A stretch of DNA of 39,898 nucleotides from Salinispora pacifica CNR114 (GTDB lineage: Bacteria > Actinomycetota > Actinomycetes > Mycobacteriales > Micromonosporaceae), in assembly GCF_000514775.1 (NCBI RefSeq), contig NZ_AZWO01000043.1, forward strand, positions 1-39,898, given 5' to 3'. A program made the position numbers and the translations under genes. The notes under the pieces are model-generated. The model was given only the letters and a program-made list of their open reading frames with translations, did not search any database and was not told the DNA's origin. Shown here in pieces: positions 7,948 through 16,876 of the stretch (position 1 is its first letter; the number at the start of each line of letters is the position of its first letter).

Positions 7948-8628
7948 TTATCGGTAGGTGGCGGTGGCGAGGTCGCCGATGGTGGTGTCCACGGCGGTGG
8001 TGATGGCTCGTACGGGCTGGTGGTGCTGGTTGGCTACGTTTAGTAGTCGGCCGGGTAGGGTGGCGGTGTCGTCGTCGAGGTACAGGTGGTGGGTGAGGCC
8101 GAGTACAGCGACGAGGCCGGCGAGGGCGGCGGTGTGGTTGTCGGGTTGTTCTCGTCCTTTGGCGAGGGCGCATAGTCGGGCGCGGGGGATGATCTGCCAA
8201 CGGTGGTGGCTGGGTAGGTAGGTGTCGGTGCGCATGAGTCCGGCCATGCGGCGTCGTTGGTGGTGGTGCAGGATCCCGGCGGTGACCAGGGCGGCGCGGG
8301 TGCGTTCGTAGAGGTCGATGCTGAATCCGCGGAGGAAGCCGCGTAGCGGTGGCGGGGTGTTCGCGTGGCGGATTGAGGTGATCGCGGTGTCGGCGATCAG
8401 GTCGCCGGTAGGGCGCTTGGGGTATCGGTGTGGGTGCAGGTGCGGGGCACCGGCGGGGTGGGTTGGGCGTAGCGCGATTCGCCTGGCCAGGAACAGGTCG
8501 ATGAGGACAGCGCCGGCTAGGCCGAGGGCGAGGGCTTGCCGGTGGATGTGGGTGCGGCCGGTGTCGCCGTCGTGGCCAAGTAGGAACACCTCGTCGCGTA
8601 ACGGCAGTGGTTTGGTCAGTGCGGTCAC
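7948..8628 (-). CDS. GPP34 family phosphoprotein
   Basis: This 226-aa protein starts by GTG at 8628, overlapping the acetamidase stop by 4 nt (GTGA). The N-terminus LRDEVFLLGHDGDTGRTHI followed by LALGLAGAVLIDLFLARRI is the hallmark opening of bacterial GPP34/GOLPH3-like proteins. The rest is the expected helical domain with LYERTRAALVTAGIL and ending near TIGDLATATYR. In eukaryotes the family binds phosphatidylinositol-4-phosphate. In actinomycetes members often sit beside regulatory or secondary-metabolite genes and their role is unclear. Here it is the third gene of the permease-amidase operon. Confidence 0.8.
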   Translation of the reverse strand: MTALTKPLPLRDEVFLLGHDGDTGRTHIHRQALALGLAGAVLIDLFLARRIALRPTHPAGAPHLHPHRYPKRPTGDLIADTAITSIRHANTPPPLRGFLRGFSIDLYERTRAALVTAGILHHHQRRRMAGLMRTDTYLPSHHRWQIIPRARLCALAKGREQPDNHTAALAGLVAVLGLTHHLYLDDDTATLPGRLLNVANQHHQPVRAITTAVDTTIGDLATATYR

Positions 8629-9677
8629 CGGCTGATCCCCTCGCCGTCGGGGTGGATTCCCTCGCTACCGGGGTGGATCCCGTGTTGGCGTAGCCGGTCG
8701 TGGACGCCGCCGTAGGCGGGTGCACAACGTGGTAGCGCGGTGGTGTCGACGGTGGCGAGGACGGTGTAGTTCGGGTCGCACACGTTGCCGACAGGTGCCC
8801 GTCCGGCTTGGGAGATCAGTTGGTAGGCGTCGAGGGTGTCCATGTCGGTGAGGTCGCTGGCCCAGGCGACGAGGTCGGTGTGGGCCACGCGGTAGGCGTC
8901 TTCGAGTGGTCGGGCGCAGCCGACCGACGCGATGGTGGTGTCGGTTTCCAACCGCGGCCACTGCGTCGTTACTCGCTTGATGACGTCGACGGTGAGCGTG
9001 GTGATGGTGGCGATCTCGACGCCGGCGCCGCAGGCTTCACCGTCGCCCTGGCGGGCGTGGCCGTCGCCGAGGGCGAGCAGCGCCCCGTGCACGTTCACTC
9101 CCAGATACAGGGTGGTGCCGGCCTGCAGCAGCGGGGTATCGAGGTTACCGCCGTGGGTGTCGGGCACGATCGTCGCGCGGGCCTCGAACGCGGCGGGAGC
9201 CACACCGATCGTGCCGATCATCGGCGCCAACGGCAGGTCCACCTGGTGATCGGTTTCGGTGGCCTGGAACCCGACGGTGCCGGCCTTTCGGTCGATGCGG
9301 TACACCCACACCCGCTCCTGCAGGGGCGGCTGGAGTGTGGCGGTGTGGGAGGTCGATGTCAGCGCCCCGAAGTGCGGGAACGTCGCCGATACTCCCCACT
9401 GGCGGGCCGGCTCGATCGACATGATGTGCACGGCGAGGGTGTCCCCCGGCTCGGCGCCCTCGACGAAAAACGGCCCCGACACCGGGTTGAGGTACGGCAT
9501 CTGACACACCTGCGACGGCAGGTCCCCCGGGCCGCGGACCCGCCCACCGAAGCAGTCCTCGGTGTAGACCTGCAGCACATCGCCTGCCCGTACGTGGGCC
9601 ACCGGCATTCGTCCGCCGAAGGTGTAGGCCAACTCGTCGCGGGCCGGACGGTAAGTGATTGTGTTCATGCTGGTCAC
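8625..9677 (-). CDS. acetamidase/formamidase family protein
   Basis: This is a 350-aa cytosolic amidohydrolase of the FmdA/AmdA family, expected to release ammonia from formamide, acetamide or a related small amide. Diagnostic stretches include AGDVLQVYTEDCFGG, NPVSGPFFVEGAEPGDTLAVHI, PLAPMIGTIGVAPA, GGNLDTPLLQAGTTLYLGV and GALLALGDGHARQGDGE, then GNVCDPNYTVLATV near the end. Its length is normal for the family. The GTG at 9677 overlaps the permease stop (GTGA), while the ATG at 9668 is an equally possible start. The upstream APC permease probably imports the substrate. The last ~20 residues (HPGSEGIHPDGEGISR) contain a small repeat. Confidence 0.85.
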   Translation of the reverse strand: MTSMNTITYRPARDELAYTFGGRMPVAHVRAGDVLQVYTEDCFGGRVRGPGDLPSQVCQMPYLNPVSGPFFVEGAEPGDTLAVHIMSIEPARQWGVSATFPHFGALTSTSHTATLQPPLQERVWVYRIDRKAGTVGFQATETDHQVDLPLAPMIGTIGVAPAAFEARATIVPDTHGGNLDTPLLQAGTTLYLGVNVHGALLALGDGHARQGDGEACGAGVEIATITTLTVDVIKRVTTQWPRLETDTTIASVGCARPLEDAYRVAHTDLVAWASDLTDMDTLDAYQLISQAGRAPVGNVCDPNYTVLATVDTTALPRCAPAYGGVHDRLRQHGIHPGSEGIHPDGEGISR

Positions 9678-11080
9678 ACTCGCTCCATCTCATGGTCGTG
9701 TGTCTGCGCGGGCGCCAGGCCCGACAGGGCCGGCCGGCGTCCGGACAGGTACAGGCCGGCGAGGACGAGGACCCCAAGGGCAAGCCAGGTCAGACCGAGG
9801 CGCTGCGCGGCGATATCGGCGTTGACCACGACGTAGCCGAGAATCGCGAATCCGACAGCGGGCATGACCAGATGCGCCCACCAGTTGCGGCTGCGCCGGC
9901 GGATGAGGTGGTGCACGACCACGCTGACGTGCAGGACCAAAAACGCCACCATCGCCCCGAAGTTGATCAGCGACGACAGCAGCGTAATCCCGTCCGCCCG
10001 GGTCGCCATGTACAGGCCCAACACCAGAGACACAACACCGGTGAGCAGGGTCGCGTTGATCGGCACGCTGCGGCGCACCGACACCTTCACCAAAAAGGCG
10101 GGCAACTGCCGGTCCCGGGCCATCGCATACAACAGCCGCGATGTGGCCACCTGCGCCACCATCGAATTCGGCAATCCCCATGCAATCGCGGTCCCGACCG
10201 CGCACAAGGTCGCCAGCCAGCCCCCACCGGCCACCGCAGCCGCCTCGTAGAAGGCAGTGCCGTCCGGATCCCCATCACCGCGCAGGGAGGCCGGCTCAGC
10301 AACGAGCATCGCGGCCAGCCACGTCTGCGCGATGAACAACACGCCAGCCAGGACCAGCACAGCGGCCATCGCCCGGCCGATCTGCCGAGAGCCGCCCTTG
10401 GCCTCCTCCGCCAGCATCGAGATGCCATCGAAGCCGAGGAAGGACAGCACCGCGATCGACACGGCACCGGCAACGAGCGACCAGGTGAACGTGTCGGCGT
10501 TGTAGAACGCGTCCCAACTAAACCGCCCCCTGCCCGAGGCGAGGGCCCAGCCGGCGACAACGAGGAAGATCGCCAAGACGATCAACTCGCCGACGAGCAT
10601 CACCCGGGTCACCATCGCGGTCATCCGGATACCAACCGAGTTGACGATCGTGTTGACCGCGACGAACCCGAGCAGCCACAACCACACCGGCACCACTGGC
10701 ACGGTCGCGTGCATCGCCACCGACGCCACCAAATACAGCAGGCCCGGCACGAGCACATAGTCCAGCAGGATCACCCACCCGGCGAGGAAACCGACTGGAG
10801 GGCGGATACCCCGACCCGCATAGTTGTAAACACTGCCCGACATCGGGAACGCCCGTACCATCTGCGCATACGAAAACGCAGTGAACATCAACGCGACCAC
10901 ACCGATCACATAGGCAAGCGCCACCATGCCACCAGAACCGGCATACACACTACCGAAAATCGCCATCGGCGCGATCGGCACCATATACACCAGCCCATAC
11001 GCCAGCAGGTCCCGGAACCGGAGTTGCCGACTCAACTCCTGGCGATAGCCGTATTTAGCAAGGTCACCATGAAGACTCAT
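9674..11080 (-). CDS. APC family amino acid/amide permease
   Basis: This 468-aa integral membrane transporter has about 12 hydrophobic segments. The first is LLAYGLVYMVPIAPMAIFG with the G-SGGMVALAY helix-1/2 region typical of APC transporters, then FPMSGSVYNYAGRGI and AVLSFLGFDGISMLAEEAK. I start it at the ATG at 11080 (MSLHGDLAKYGYRQEL), which has an AAGGAG ribosome site just upstream. It leads a four-gene minus-strand operon, is coupled to the acetamidase by a 4-nt overlap, and is divergent from the XRE regulator at 11360. The substrate is inferred from that linkage, being an amide or amino acid derivative. Confidence 0.85.
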   Translation of the reverse strand: MSLHGDLAKYGYRQELSRQLRFRDLLAYGLVYMVPIAPMAIFGSVYAGSGGMVALAYVIGVVALMFTAFSYAQMVRAFPMSGSVYNYAGRGIRPPVGFLAGWVILLDYVLVPGLLYLVASVAMHATVPVVPVWLWLLGFVAVNTIVNSVGIRMTAMVTRVMLVGELIVLAIFLVVAGWALASGRGRFSWDAFYNADTFTWSLVAGAVSIAVLSFLGFDGISMLAEEAKGGSRQIGRAMAAVLVLAGVLFIAQTWLAAMLVAEPASLRGDGDPDGTAFYEAAAVAGGGWLATLCAVGTAIAWGLPNSMVAQVATSRLLYAMARDRQLPAFLVKVSVRRSVPINATLLTGVVSLVLGLYMATRADGITLLSSLINFGAMVAFLVLHVSVVVHHLIRRRSRNWWAHLVMPAVGFAILGYVVVNADIAAQRLGLTWLALGVLVLAGLYLSGRRPALSGLAPAQTHDHEMERV

Positions 11081-11249
11081 CAAACTCCTTAATTTCTTTT
11101 ATTTCCTAGCCAATCTCAAAACTTTGGAGCCGACAGCGGCGGCAACTTCCTCGTCTGGACTTGACCGCCGATAGTGTTTCTGGCCAGTATGCGAACGGGT
11201 ATCTCAGCAACGAGAATTACCGACCGGGCCAGCCGAGTCGATAGCGTTG

Positions 11250-11275
11250 ATGCGGACATGCGGTGTTGTCCGCAT
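11250..11275. promoter_or_regulatory. inverted repeat operator A
   Basis: ATGCGGACA (11250-11258) and TGTCCGCAT (11267-11275) are perfect reverse complements separated by 8 nt. The site lies in the divergent region between the permease operon and the XRE regulator, ~85 nt before the regulator's start. The same 8-bp half-site recurs before the second XRE regulator (16877-16905). A shared XRE-type repressor site is therefore likely. Confidence 0.6.
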
Positions 11276-11359
11276 GCCACCGTCCGCGTAGCGTTCGACC
11301 ACGTACGGTCAGACCTGTCCGGCTACGGCCTGACGAACGGACAGCACCCAGGAGTACTG

Positions 11360-12592
11360 GTGGCGCAAGCTCCAAGACAGCTCACCCCACATCGATCAGC
11401 GCTGCATGGCTTCGGTGCCGCGCTTCGGCAATGGCGCGAGTGCCGCGGGCTGTCCCAGCGCGCTCTGGGTAAGCGGGTGCACGTCAGCGGAGACCTCGTT
11501 GGCAAGGTGGAAAAGGCCGAACGTTGGCCGTCCTCCCACCTCGTCGAGTCATTCGAGGCCGCACTGCAGGCCGCTGGTGAACTGGTCCGCCTCCTTCCAG
11601 ACCTCGAACGTGAACGTCGCCTGACCGACATCGGCTACCGCCTGACCGACGATGCCCGTAGCCAACTCCGGGTCGTCATGCCCCATCCAGACGCGCCCGA
11701 TCTGCTCCGCTCGTGGCACGAACAGCTCGCTACTCTCGCCACTACCGGAAACCGCATCGGATACGCCGGGATGGCCTCCACTGCCCATGCGCAGATCAGC
11801 ATCGCAGCCACCATCGGGCGACGAAGCCGTTCCGCCCGCCGTCGAGAGGCACTCATCGCGCAGGCGTTGTGGGCGGAGTTCCTCAGCTGGATCGACGAGC
11901 AAAGCGACGCGGTCGAGGCAGACGCCTGGCTGCGACACGCCCAGCAGCACGCCGTTGAAGCTAACGCGCCGACGCTGGCGAGTTACGTCCTCATGAGGCA
12001 GAGCCAGCGCGCTCTCGAGCGCTTCGATCCGGGTAATGCCATTGCCTTGGCGCAGCGGGCGCTGGAGGAGGTTCGGCTACCCGGCCGCATCCGTGCTCTA
12101 CTGCTGATCCGCCAAGCCCAGGCGTACGCCATGGGAGGTGACCAGAACGCTTGCGCAGCCAGCATCGACAAGGCGCACAGCGTCGCTGGCAGCACCGACT
12201 GGGGTTCAGAACTACCGGTCGATCTCGGCTTCCACTGCAACCCGGTGTACATAGCTGCCCACGAAGCGCAATGCCGCCTACTCCTCGGCCAACCGACAGC
12301 CGCAGCCGATCTCTTCGAGCAGCTCCTGGACCAGTGGCCGGATCAGTGGCGCGTTGACGAGGCCCTTTGGCGATCGGCCCTGTCCACCGCCTACATCAAC
12401 ACCGGCGACATCGAACGCGCGGCGACCGAGGCCGCCAACGCCCTGGCTTTGGCCGCTGGCACCTCCTCCACACGGGCCCTGCGCTGGTTGAACCCGACAG
12501 CGGTCGCCCTTCGCCAGCAGACAGCCGTTCCCGAAGCGGCGGCCTTTGTGCTCACCTATCGGCAGGCGACTCTCGAAGCGTGCAACCATTAG
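11360..12592 (+). CDS. XRE HTH regulator with TPR-like C-terminus
   Basis: This is a 410-aa regulator. I choose the GTG at 11360 (MAQAPRQLTPHRSALHGFGA) because GGAG sits 5 nt before it and homologous regulators in this window begin M-x-Q-x-P-R; an upstream in-frame start at 11174 is less likely. Residues ~18-60 form the XRE helix-turn-helix (LRQWRECRGLSQRALGKRV, then GDLVGKVEKAERWPS). The remainder is helical and repeat-like (ALIAQALWAEFLSWI, AIALAQRALEEVRL, AADLFEQLLDQWPDQW), consistent with TPR-type sensing. It is followed 3 nt later by the creatininase gene, so it is the first gene of that operon. Operator A lies just upstream. Confidence 0.75.
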   Translation: MAQAPRQLTPHRSALHGFGAALRQWRECRGLSQRALGKRVHVSGDLVGKVEKAERWPSSHLVESFEAALQAAGELVRLLPDLERERRLTDIGYRLTDDARSQLRVVMPHPDAPDLLRSWHEQLATLATTGNRIGYAGMASTAHAQISIAATIGRRSRSARRREALIAQALWAEFLSWIDEQSDAVEADAWLRHAQQHAVEANAPTLASYVLMRQSQRALERFDPGNAIALAQRALEEVRLPGRIRALLLIRQAQAYAMGGDQNACAASIDKAHSVAGSTDWGSELPVDLGFHCNPVYIAAHEAQCRLLLGQPTAAADLFEQLLDQWPDQWRVDEALWRSALSTAYINTGDIERAATEAANALALAAGTSSTRALRWLNPTAVALRQQTAVPEAAAFVLTYRQATLEACNH

Positions 12593-12595
12593 CCC

Positions 12596-13312
12596 GTGGA
12601 TCTGATCACCACGGCGACGAGCAGCGACGAGTCCGAGCGAGCGGCTTCCGTCGCGGTCCTCCCGGTCGGGAGTTTCGAACAGCACGGCGCCCACCTACCG
12701 CTAGTGACCGACACTGTCGTGGCGTGCGCGATCGCGAAAGCAGTCGCCGAGCGCTATGACCTCTTCCTGCTGCCGCCTGTGACGATCTCCTGCTCCCACG
12801 AGCACGCGGCGTGGCGTGGAACGGTCAGTATCAGCGCTACCACCCTCACCGCCGTGGTCGTTGATATCGCCCGCTCTCTGCGCGCATCTGGTATTGATCG
12901 ACTCGCTGTGATCAACGGACACGGCGGAAATTACGCGCTCGCCAACGTCGTTCAGGAGGCCAACGTCGCCGGGCCAGCGATGACGTTGTTCCCCGCTCGG
13001 GCTGACTGGGACGACGCTCGCGTTGCCGCCGGTATGCACAGCACAGCTCACCAGGACATGCACGCTGGTGAGCTCGAGGTTTCGCTGCTTCTGCACGTTG
13101 CGCCTGAAGTGGTGCGTGATGGCTACGAGCAGGCCGACCACCTAGCCGACGATCGACGCCACCTTCTCACGCGGGGCATGGATGGCTACACCACCAGCGG
13201 CGTCATTGGTCTGCCGTCCCACGCCACCCCAACCAAGGGTAAAGCCGCGCTCGAAGCGCTTGTTCGCTCCTTCGCCGACCATCACGGCCTCCTACCGAGG
13301 GCCAAAGCATGA
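12596..13312 (+). CDS. creatininase family amidohydrolase (MftE-like)
   Basis: This 238-aa metal-dependent amidohydrolase has the family motifs: LPVGSFEQHGAHLPLVTDT with E28, H30 and D39 as metal ligands, SHEHAAWRGTVS, INGHGGN with H109, and HAGELEVSLL with E159. Members hydrolyse creatinine or related amides. The MftE branch trims the mycofactocin precursor peptide, so a peptide-processing role is possible here. It has a GTG start 3 nt after the regulator stop. Its own TGA overlaps the ATG of a 27-codon ORF (ATGA), which is followed by another small ORF and an S9 peptidase. The substrate is not known. Confidence 0.8.
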   Translation: MDLITTATSSDESERAASVAVLPVGSFEQHGAHLPLVTDTVVACAIAKAVAERYDLFLLPPVTISCSHEHAAWRGTVSISATTLTAVVVDIARSLRASGIDRLAVINGHGGNYALANVVQEANVAGPAMTLFPARADWDDARVAAGMHSTAHQDMHAGELEVSLLLHVAPEVVRDGYEQADHLADDRRHLLTRGMDGYTTSGVIGLPSHATPTKGKAALEALVRSFADHHGLLPRAKA

Positions 13313-13392
13313 TCAGGCGTCACGGGACGGCAATTGCTGTCCGCATCGGCGACGCCCGGGAGAGCCATCGGGTGACGAAATCTTGCAAGTGA
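13309..13392 (+). CDS. possible 27-aa coupled small ORF
   Basis: An ATG overlapping the creatininase TGA (ATGA) opens a 27-codon frame beginning MIRRHGTAIAVRIGD and ending SCK. Its TGA in turn overlaps a GTG (GTGA) that opens the next small ORF. It has no RBS of its own, so any translation would be by coupling. The peptide is basic and has one Cys. It could be a leader, a peptide substrate of the flanking peptidases, or chance. It is kept because three successive 4-nt overlaps link creatininase to the S9 peptidase. Confidence 0.3.
   Translation: MIRRHGTAIAVRIGDARESHRVTKSCK
13325..13346. promoter_or_regulatory. weak third copy of the inverted repeat (site C)
   Basis: GGAC (13325-13328) and GTCCGCAT (13339-13346) flank a 10-nt spacer, the same spacing as the core of operator A. 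The right half-site is perfect and the left keeps only GGAC. The centre GGACgGCAATTGCtGTCC is itself a near-palindrome. It lies between creatininase and the S9 peptidase, inside a possible small ORF. Confidence 0.3.
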
Positions 13393-13553
13393 ACCGGGTA
13401 GGGACGAGGGCAGACGTAGCGGCGCCAAGTCCAGACGCCTGCGCCAGTTCGGAAAGCCTCGTCCTGCCGGTAGGCACGCCGGTGTCCCGGCGCCCGGCTG
13501 ACGAGCCGGCCGTCGTCCGGCCCCACTTGACGTTGCTGGAGGAGGACCCGTGA
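13389..13553 (+). CDS. possible 54-aa small ORF before S9 peptidase
   Basis: A GTG at 13389 overlaps the preceding small ORF's TGA. It opens 54 codons that end in a TGA overlapping the S9 peptidase GTG (GTGA). The peptide starts MNRVGTRADVAAPSPDA, is rich in Pro, Ala, Val and acidic residues, and ends HLTLLEEDP. Its last codons supply the GGAGGAGG ribosome site of the peptidase, so part of the sequence is constrained for that reason. No known family. It is a candidate precursor peptide or coupling leader. Confidence 0.35.
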   Translation: MNRVGTRADVAAPSPDACASSESLVLPVGTPVSRRPADEPAVVRPHLTLLEEDP

Positions 13554-15382
13554 GGCTGGGCGACAGAATCGCTGAAGTGTCGTTGGACGACGCCGTTCGC
13601 GCCTCCCTTAGCTATGACCAGCTACGTGCCGGTGATGACGGCCTGTACTGGCTGGAGACTCACCCCGAAGGGGTGGGTACTACGGTAACGCGTTGGCGGT
13701 CCGAGGAGGGCAAGCGTGTTGTCAGTCCGGCGGGCTTCGATGTCACCAGTAACGTTCACGCGTACGGGGGTGGATCGTTCGCTGCCGTCGAAGGGACTCT
13801 GTGGTGTGTCGGCGGAGACGGCCTCTATCGGAGCAGCCTTCACAACGATGAACCCGACATGGTCAGCGGTGGATGCTTCGGTGACCTGACGATCAGCAAC
13901 GGTGAGTTGCTGGCTGTACGGGAGTCGGGGCACGGTGACGAACTCGTCGCGGCGTCGCTTTCCGGCCCCCCGCAGGTGCGGACTCTTGTCTCGTCGCCAG
14001 GGTTTCTCGGTGCGCCACGGCCAAGTCCGGGATTGCTGGCGTGGACCGCGTGGAGTGAACGGGACATGCCCTGGGACGCCAGCGAGGTATGGGTGGCGTC
14101 CTACTCACCGCGGGGATCGGTCGAAGGCGCAGCGAGAATAGCCGGCGGTCCGCATGAGTCTGCGCTGGAGCCGCAGTGGGGACCCGACGGGGCGTTGTAC
14201 TTCGTGTCGGACCGCAACGGCTGGTGGAACCTCTACCGGTGGGACGGCCACCGGGTGGAGGCGGTGGCACCGCTTGCGGGCGAGTGCGCCGCAGATCCGT
14301 GGGAGCTGGGCTATGCGTCGTATGGGTTCCTTGACGGCGGTCGGATCGTCATAGCGGTGCAGGAGGGGCCGCGACACCGCCTCGTCGTCGTCGAGGCTAG
14401 TGGCTCTGTTCACCCGGTCGATCTGCCGTACACGTCTATCAAGCCGTACCTAGCTGTTCAAGGGACGACGGTGGCGTTGATCGGATCCTCACCGAGCGTA
14501 GCCCCGCAGGTGGCGCTCGTGGATTTGGCTGACGCTGTCCCCCAAGTGGTGGTGCTTGCCCGCTCGGAACACAGCGCACTCGACCGGGCAAGCGTTTCCA
14601 CGCCGACGGAGTTACGTGTTCGAGTGGCCAGTGGTCGGGAGGTCCTTGCCCTGGTGTATCCACCGACGGGCTCCACGACGGATTGGCAGGCGCCAGTGAT
14701 CGTGCGGGCACATCCTGGGCCCACCGACTCCTGCTTGCTGCGGCTGGATTGGCAGGCGCAGTTCTTCACCAGCCGCGGGTTCGCCGTCGTTGACGTCGAC
14801 TACCTGGGTAGCACCGGGTACGGCCGGACGTTCCGGGATTCGCTCTACGGTCGGTGGGGCCTGGACGATGTCGATGACTGCGCCGCGGTGGCGGATCACC
14901 TGCTATCGACGGGACGGGCGCTGCCCGGACAGGTATTCATCCGTGGTGCCAGCGCAGGCGGATACACCGCGTTGCAGGCGGTGGCACAGGACACCCCGTT
15001 CGCCGCCGCCACCGCCGTGTCCGCGATTGTGGATCCTGACCGGTGGGCGGAAACGGTACCCCGATTCCAGCGGGCGCACGCGATGCGGCTGCGCGGGGGC
15101 GCCGGCCCGGTCCGTGCCGCCGCGATCCAACGGCCGGTGCTCCTCATTCACGGCACCGCAGACGAAGTAGCCGTAGCCGAGGATGTTCGCGAACTCGCCG
15201 ACGAGTTGACATCTGCAGATAGAGCGGCTGGGCTTTTGCTTCTTCCTGAGGTCGGCCACTATGTGGCGTCGTCTCATCGAGCAGGCGCGGCGCTGAAAGC
15301 TGAGCTGGCTCACTACCGCTCGGTGATGGTTGATGGAGCAACGGTCAGCGGGGGCTACAGGGCCGCCAGCGGTAGCCGGTGA
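13550..15382 (+). CDS. S9 family prolyl-oligopeptidase-like serine peptidase
   Basis: This 610-aa protein has an N-terminal beta-propeller-like half (GGPHESALEPQWGPDGALYFVSDRNGWWNLYRWD is the typical WD-like blade) and a C-terminal alpha/beta hydrolase. The nucleophile is S468 in RGASAGGYTAL, with D538 in HGTADEVA and H570 in EVGHYV forming the triad. It is likely a cytosolic dipeptidyl/oligopeptidyl peptidase or amidase acting on short peptides. The start is GTG at 13550, with GGAGGAGG 4 nt upstream. The 3' end overlaps the convergent regulator gene by 28 nt. Two peptide/amide hydrolases behind one regulator suggest turnover or maturation of a small peptide-like compound. Confidence 0.85.
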   Translation: MRLGDRIAEVSLDDAVRASLSYDQLRAGDDGLYWLETHPEGVGTTVTRWRSEEGKRVVSPAGFDVTSNVHAYGGGSFAAVEGTLWCVGGDGLYRSSLHNDEPDMVSGGCFGDLTISNGELLAVRESGHGDELVAASLSGPPQVRTLVSSPGFLGAPRPSPGLLAWTAWSERDMPWDASEVWVASYSPRGSVEGAARIAGGPHESALEPQWGPDGALYFVSDRNGWWNLYRWDGHRVEAVAPLAGECAADPWELGYASYGFLDGGRIVIAVQEGPRHRLVVVEASGSVHPVDLPYTSIKPYLAVQGTTVALIGSSPSVAPQVALVDLADAVPQVVVLARSEHSALDRASVSTPTELRVRVASGREVLALVYPPTGSTTDWQAPVIVRAHPGPTDSCLLRLDWQAQFFTSRGFAVVDVDYLGSTGYGRTFRDSLYGRWGLDDVDDCAAVADHLLSTGRALPGQVFIRGASAGGYTALQAVAQDTPFAAATAVSAIVDPDRWAETVPRFQRAHAMRLRGGAGPVRAAAIQRPVLLIHGTADEVAVAEDVRELADELTSADRAAGLLLLPEVGHYVASSHRAGAALKAELAHYRSVMVDGATVSGGYRAASGSR

Positions 15383-16737
15383 CGAACGTACTCGCCGAAT
15401 TCGCGGACTTCCGGCTCACACCGATAGGGCTCGAGGTCAACCTGCACCTCGACGATGCGCTGCAGGCAGCGATGTGAGGTTGTTTGTGCGGCATAGTCGA
15501 CTGCCTGTCGTGCGGTGGCGCAGGCTTCATCAATGCGGCCGGACACGGCCCACGATGAGGCCATGAGCGCGGTGTCGATAGCGAGTCGCCGGACATGTGC
15601 AGGGCTCAGGGCGGTAAGGGCATCGCCCAGGTGCCGCTGGGTTTGGCGCGGCTGACCCAGGTCATGGAAGCAGTGCGCCATCTCGTCGGCGAGATACGCC
15701 GCGTTGAAGTACCGAATCCACACGGGCTCGTCTTCGACCTTACTTAGGGCTAACTGCCTTTCGGCGATGTCGAGGTGGGTAAGGCAATCGCCTTCGCGGC
15801 CAAGACGGGCGTGTGTACGCGCCACCACCGCATGCAGCGCTGCTGCCACAGTGGGTGTCACTTGGGCTTCGCTTCCTCTCACCGCCGTCATCGCCACCCT
15901 GTGCGCCGGCTCGGGGTGCCCGCAGTGCAGCGCTAGGTGCCCAATGTTCACGGCGAGTAAGTAGCTTCCGTACAAGCGGTCATTGGCGGCTTCCGTCAGA
16001 CGCAGAGCGCGAAGATAGCGGCGCTGGGCAAGGCCATGGGCACCGCTGTCGACCGCTTGGTATCCACACAGTTCGAAGAAACCTGCCGCAAGCCTGTAGA
16101 GCCGCCGCCCCGCCGTCTCGGAGACGGGGGTGTTCGCCAGCAGCCGGTTCAGTTCACCTTCGACGTACCGCTGCACGTCAGCGTGCACTCGTCCGGCTCC
16201 ATGGGCATGGTCCAGCTGCCGATACATCGCCAGCGCAGTCTCCGCCGAATGAAGATCCTCTTCGTCAACCTGGTCAGGCGAACCGGGCCGTCCGGCCCGG
16301 GACAGCCGAGGTCCGGTCGCCGCGTTCAGCCAGTCAAGGGCAGCGCGGTCGAGGGCGCCCGGCTGGAACGGAACTCCAACGATCATCTCGGCCAACCCAG
16401 ATGTTGCCGTCAGGCGGTCGGAAAGCACACTGCTGAATCCGGCCCCGGCTCGTAAGGTGGCCGGCTTGCCGCCGCTGGCCCGGTTCTTGTCGAGCAGCGG
16501 CAGCAGGCGCATCAGGGCACCCCCGGTCGCCAGCGCCTTGTCGCAGGCCCCGGCGAACTCACGGGAGGGAAGCCGGTCGGCCGTTTCCACGCGACGAACC
16601 AGGTCCGCACTAAAACGGATCATGGCGCCCAGCCGCGCCTGCGAGAGGTTCGCGCGTTCGCGCAGCCGACGCAGTTCGGCTCCGAAGAAGTGGCGCTCGG
16701 ACAGAGATGGCTGGAGCCTCCGCGGGGTCTGGCCCAT
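15355..16737 (-). CDS. XRE HTH regulator with helical sensor domain
   Basis: This 460-aa protein starts by ATG at 16737 (MGQTPRRLQPSLSERHFFGA), after a GAAAGG-containing leader. Residues ~20-65 are the XRE HTH (LRRLRERANLSQARLGAMI then ADLVRRVETADRLPSREF). The C-terminal ~300 residues are TPR-like helices (RRYLRALRLTEAANDRLYGS, THLDIAERQLALSKVEDEP, CHDLGQ-type turns). It is divergent from the SDR-kinase operon at 17009, with inverted repeat B in between. It is a paralogue of the regulators at 11360 and 25963 in its N-terminal domain. It probably controls the operon to its right and possibly itself. Confidence 0.75.
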   Translation of the reverse strand: MGQTPRRLQPSLSERHFFGAELRRLRERANLSQARLGAMIRFSADLVRRVETADRLPSREFAGACDKALATGGALMRLLPLLDKNRASGGKPATLRAGAGFSSVLSDRLTATSGLAEMIVGVPFQPGALDRAALDWLNAATGPRLSRAGRPGSPDQVDEEDLHSAETALAMYRQLDHAHGAGRVHADVQRYVEGELNRLLANTPVSETAGRRLYRLAAGFFELCGYQAVDSGAHGLAQRRYLRALRLTEAANDRLYGSYLLAVNIGHLALHCGHPEPAHRVAMTAVRGSEAQVTPTVAAALHAVVARTHARLGREGDCLTHLDIAERQLALSKVEDEPVWIRYFNAAYLADEMAHCFHDLGQPRQTQRHLGDALTALSPAHVRRLAIDTALMASSWAVSGRIDEACATARQAVDYAAQTTSHRCLQRIVEVQVDLEPYRCEPEVREFGEYVRHRLPLAAL

Positions 16738-16876
16738 GGCGCCGCCTTTCAGACTGCTCGCGAGCAACAACATCGAACAGCATGGACATCGCCCCATAGA
16801 GTCACCCAGGGCTTAGCCCAGCGCAACCAGGAACGCCGGAAACAACCGCCAAGACCGCTGGTCCACGAGGTGCGGC

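Noticed and set aside
7913..8725. N-terminal extension of the GNAT frame to a 568-aa protein
   Set aside because: The upstream part is Pro/Arg/His-rich shadow of the GPP34 gene in another frame. The GNAT-like sequence begins at the ATG at 7912.
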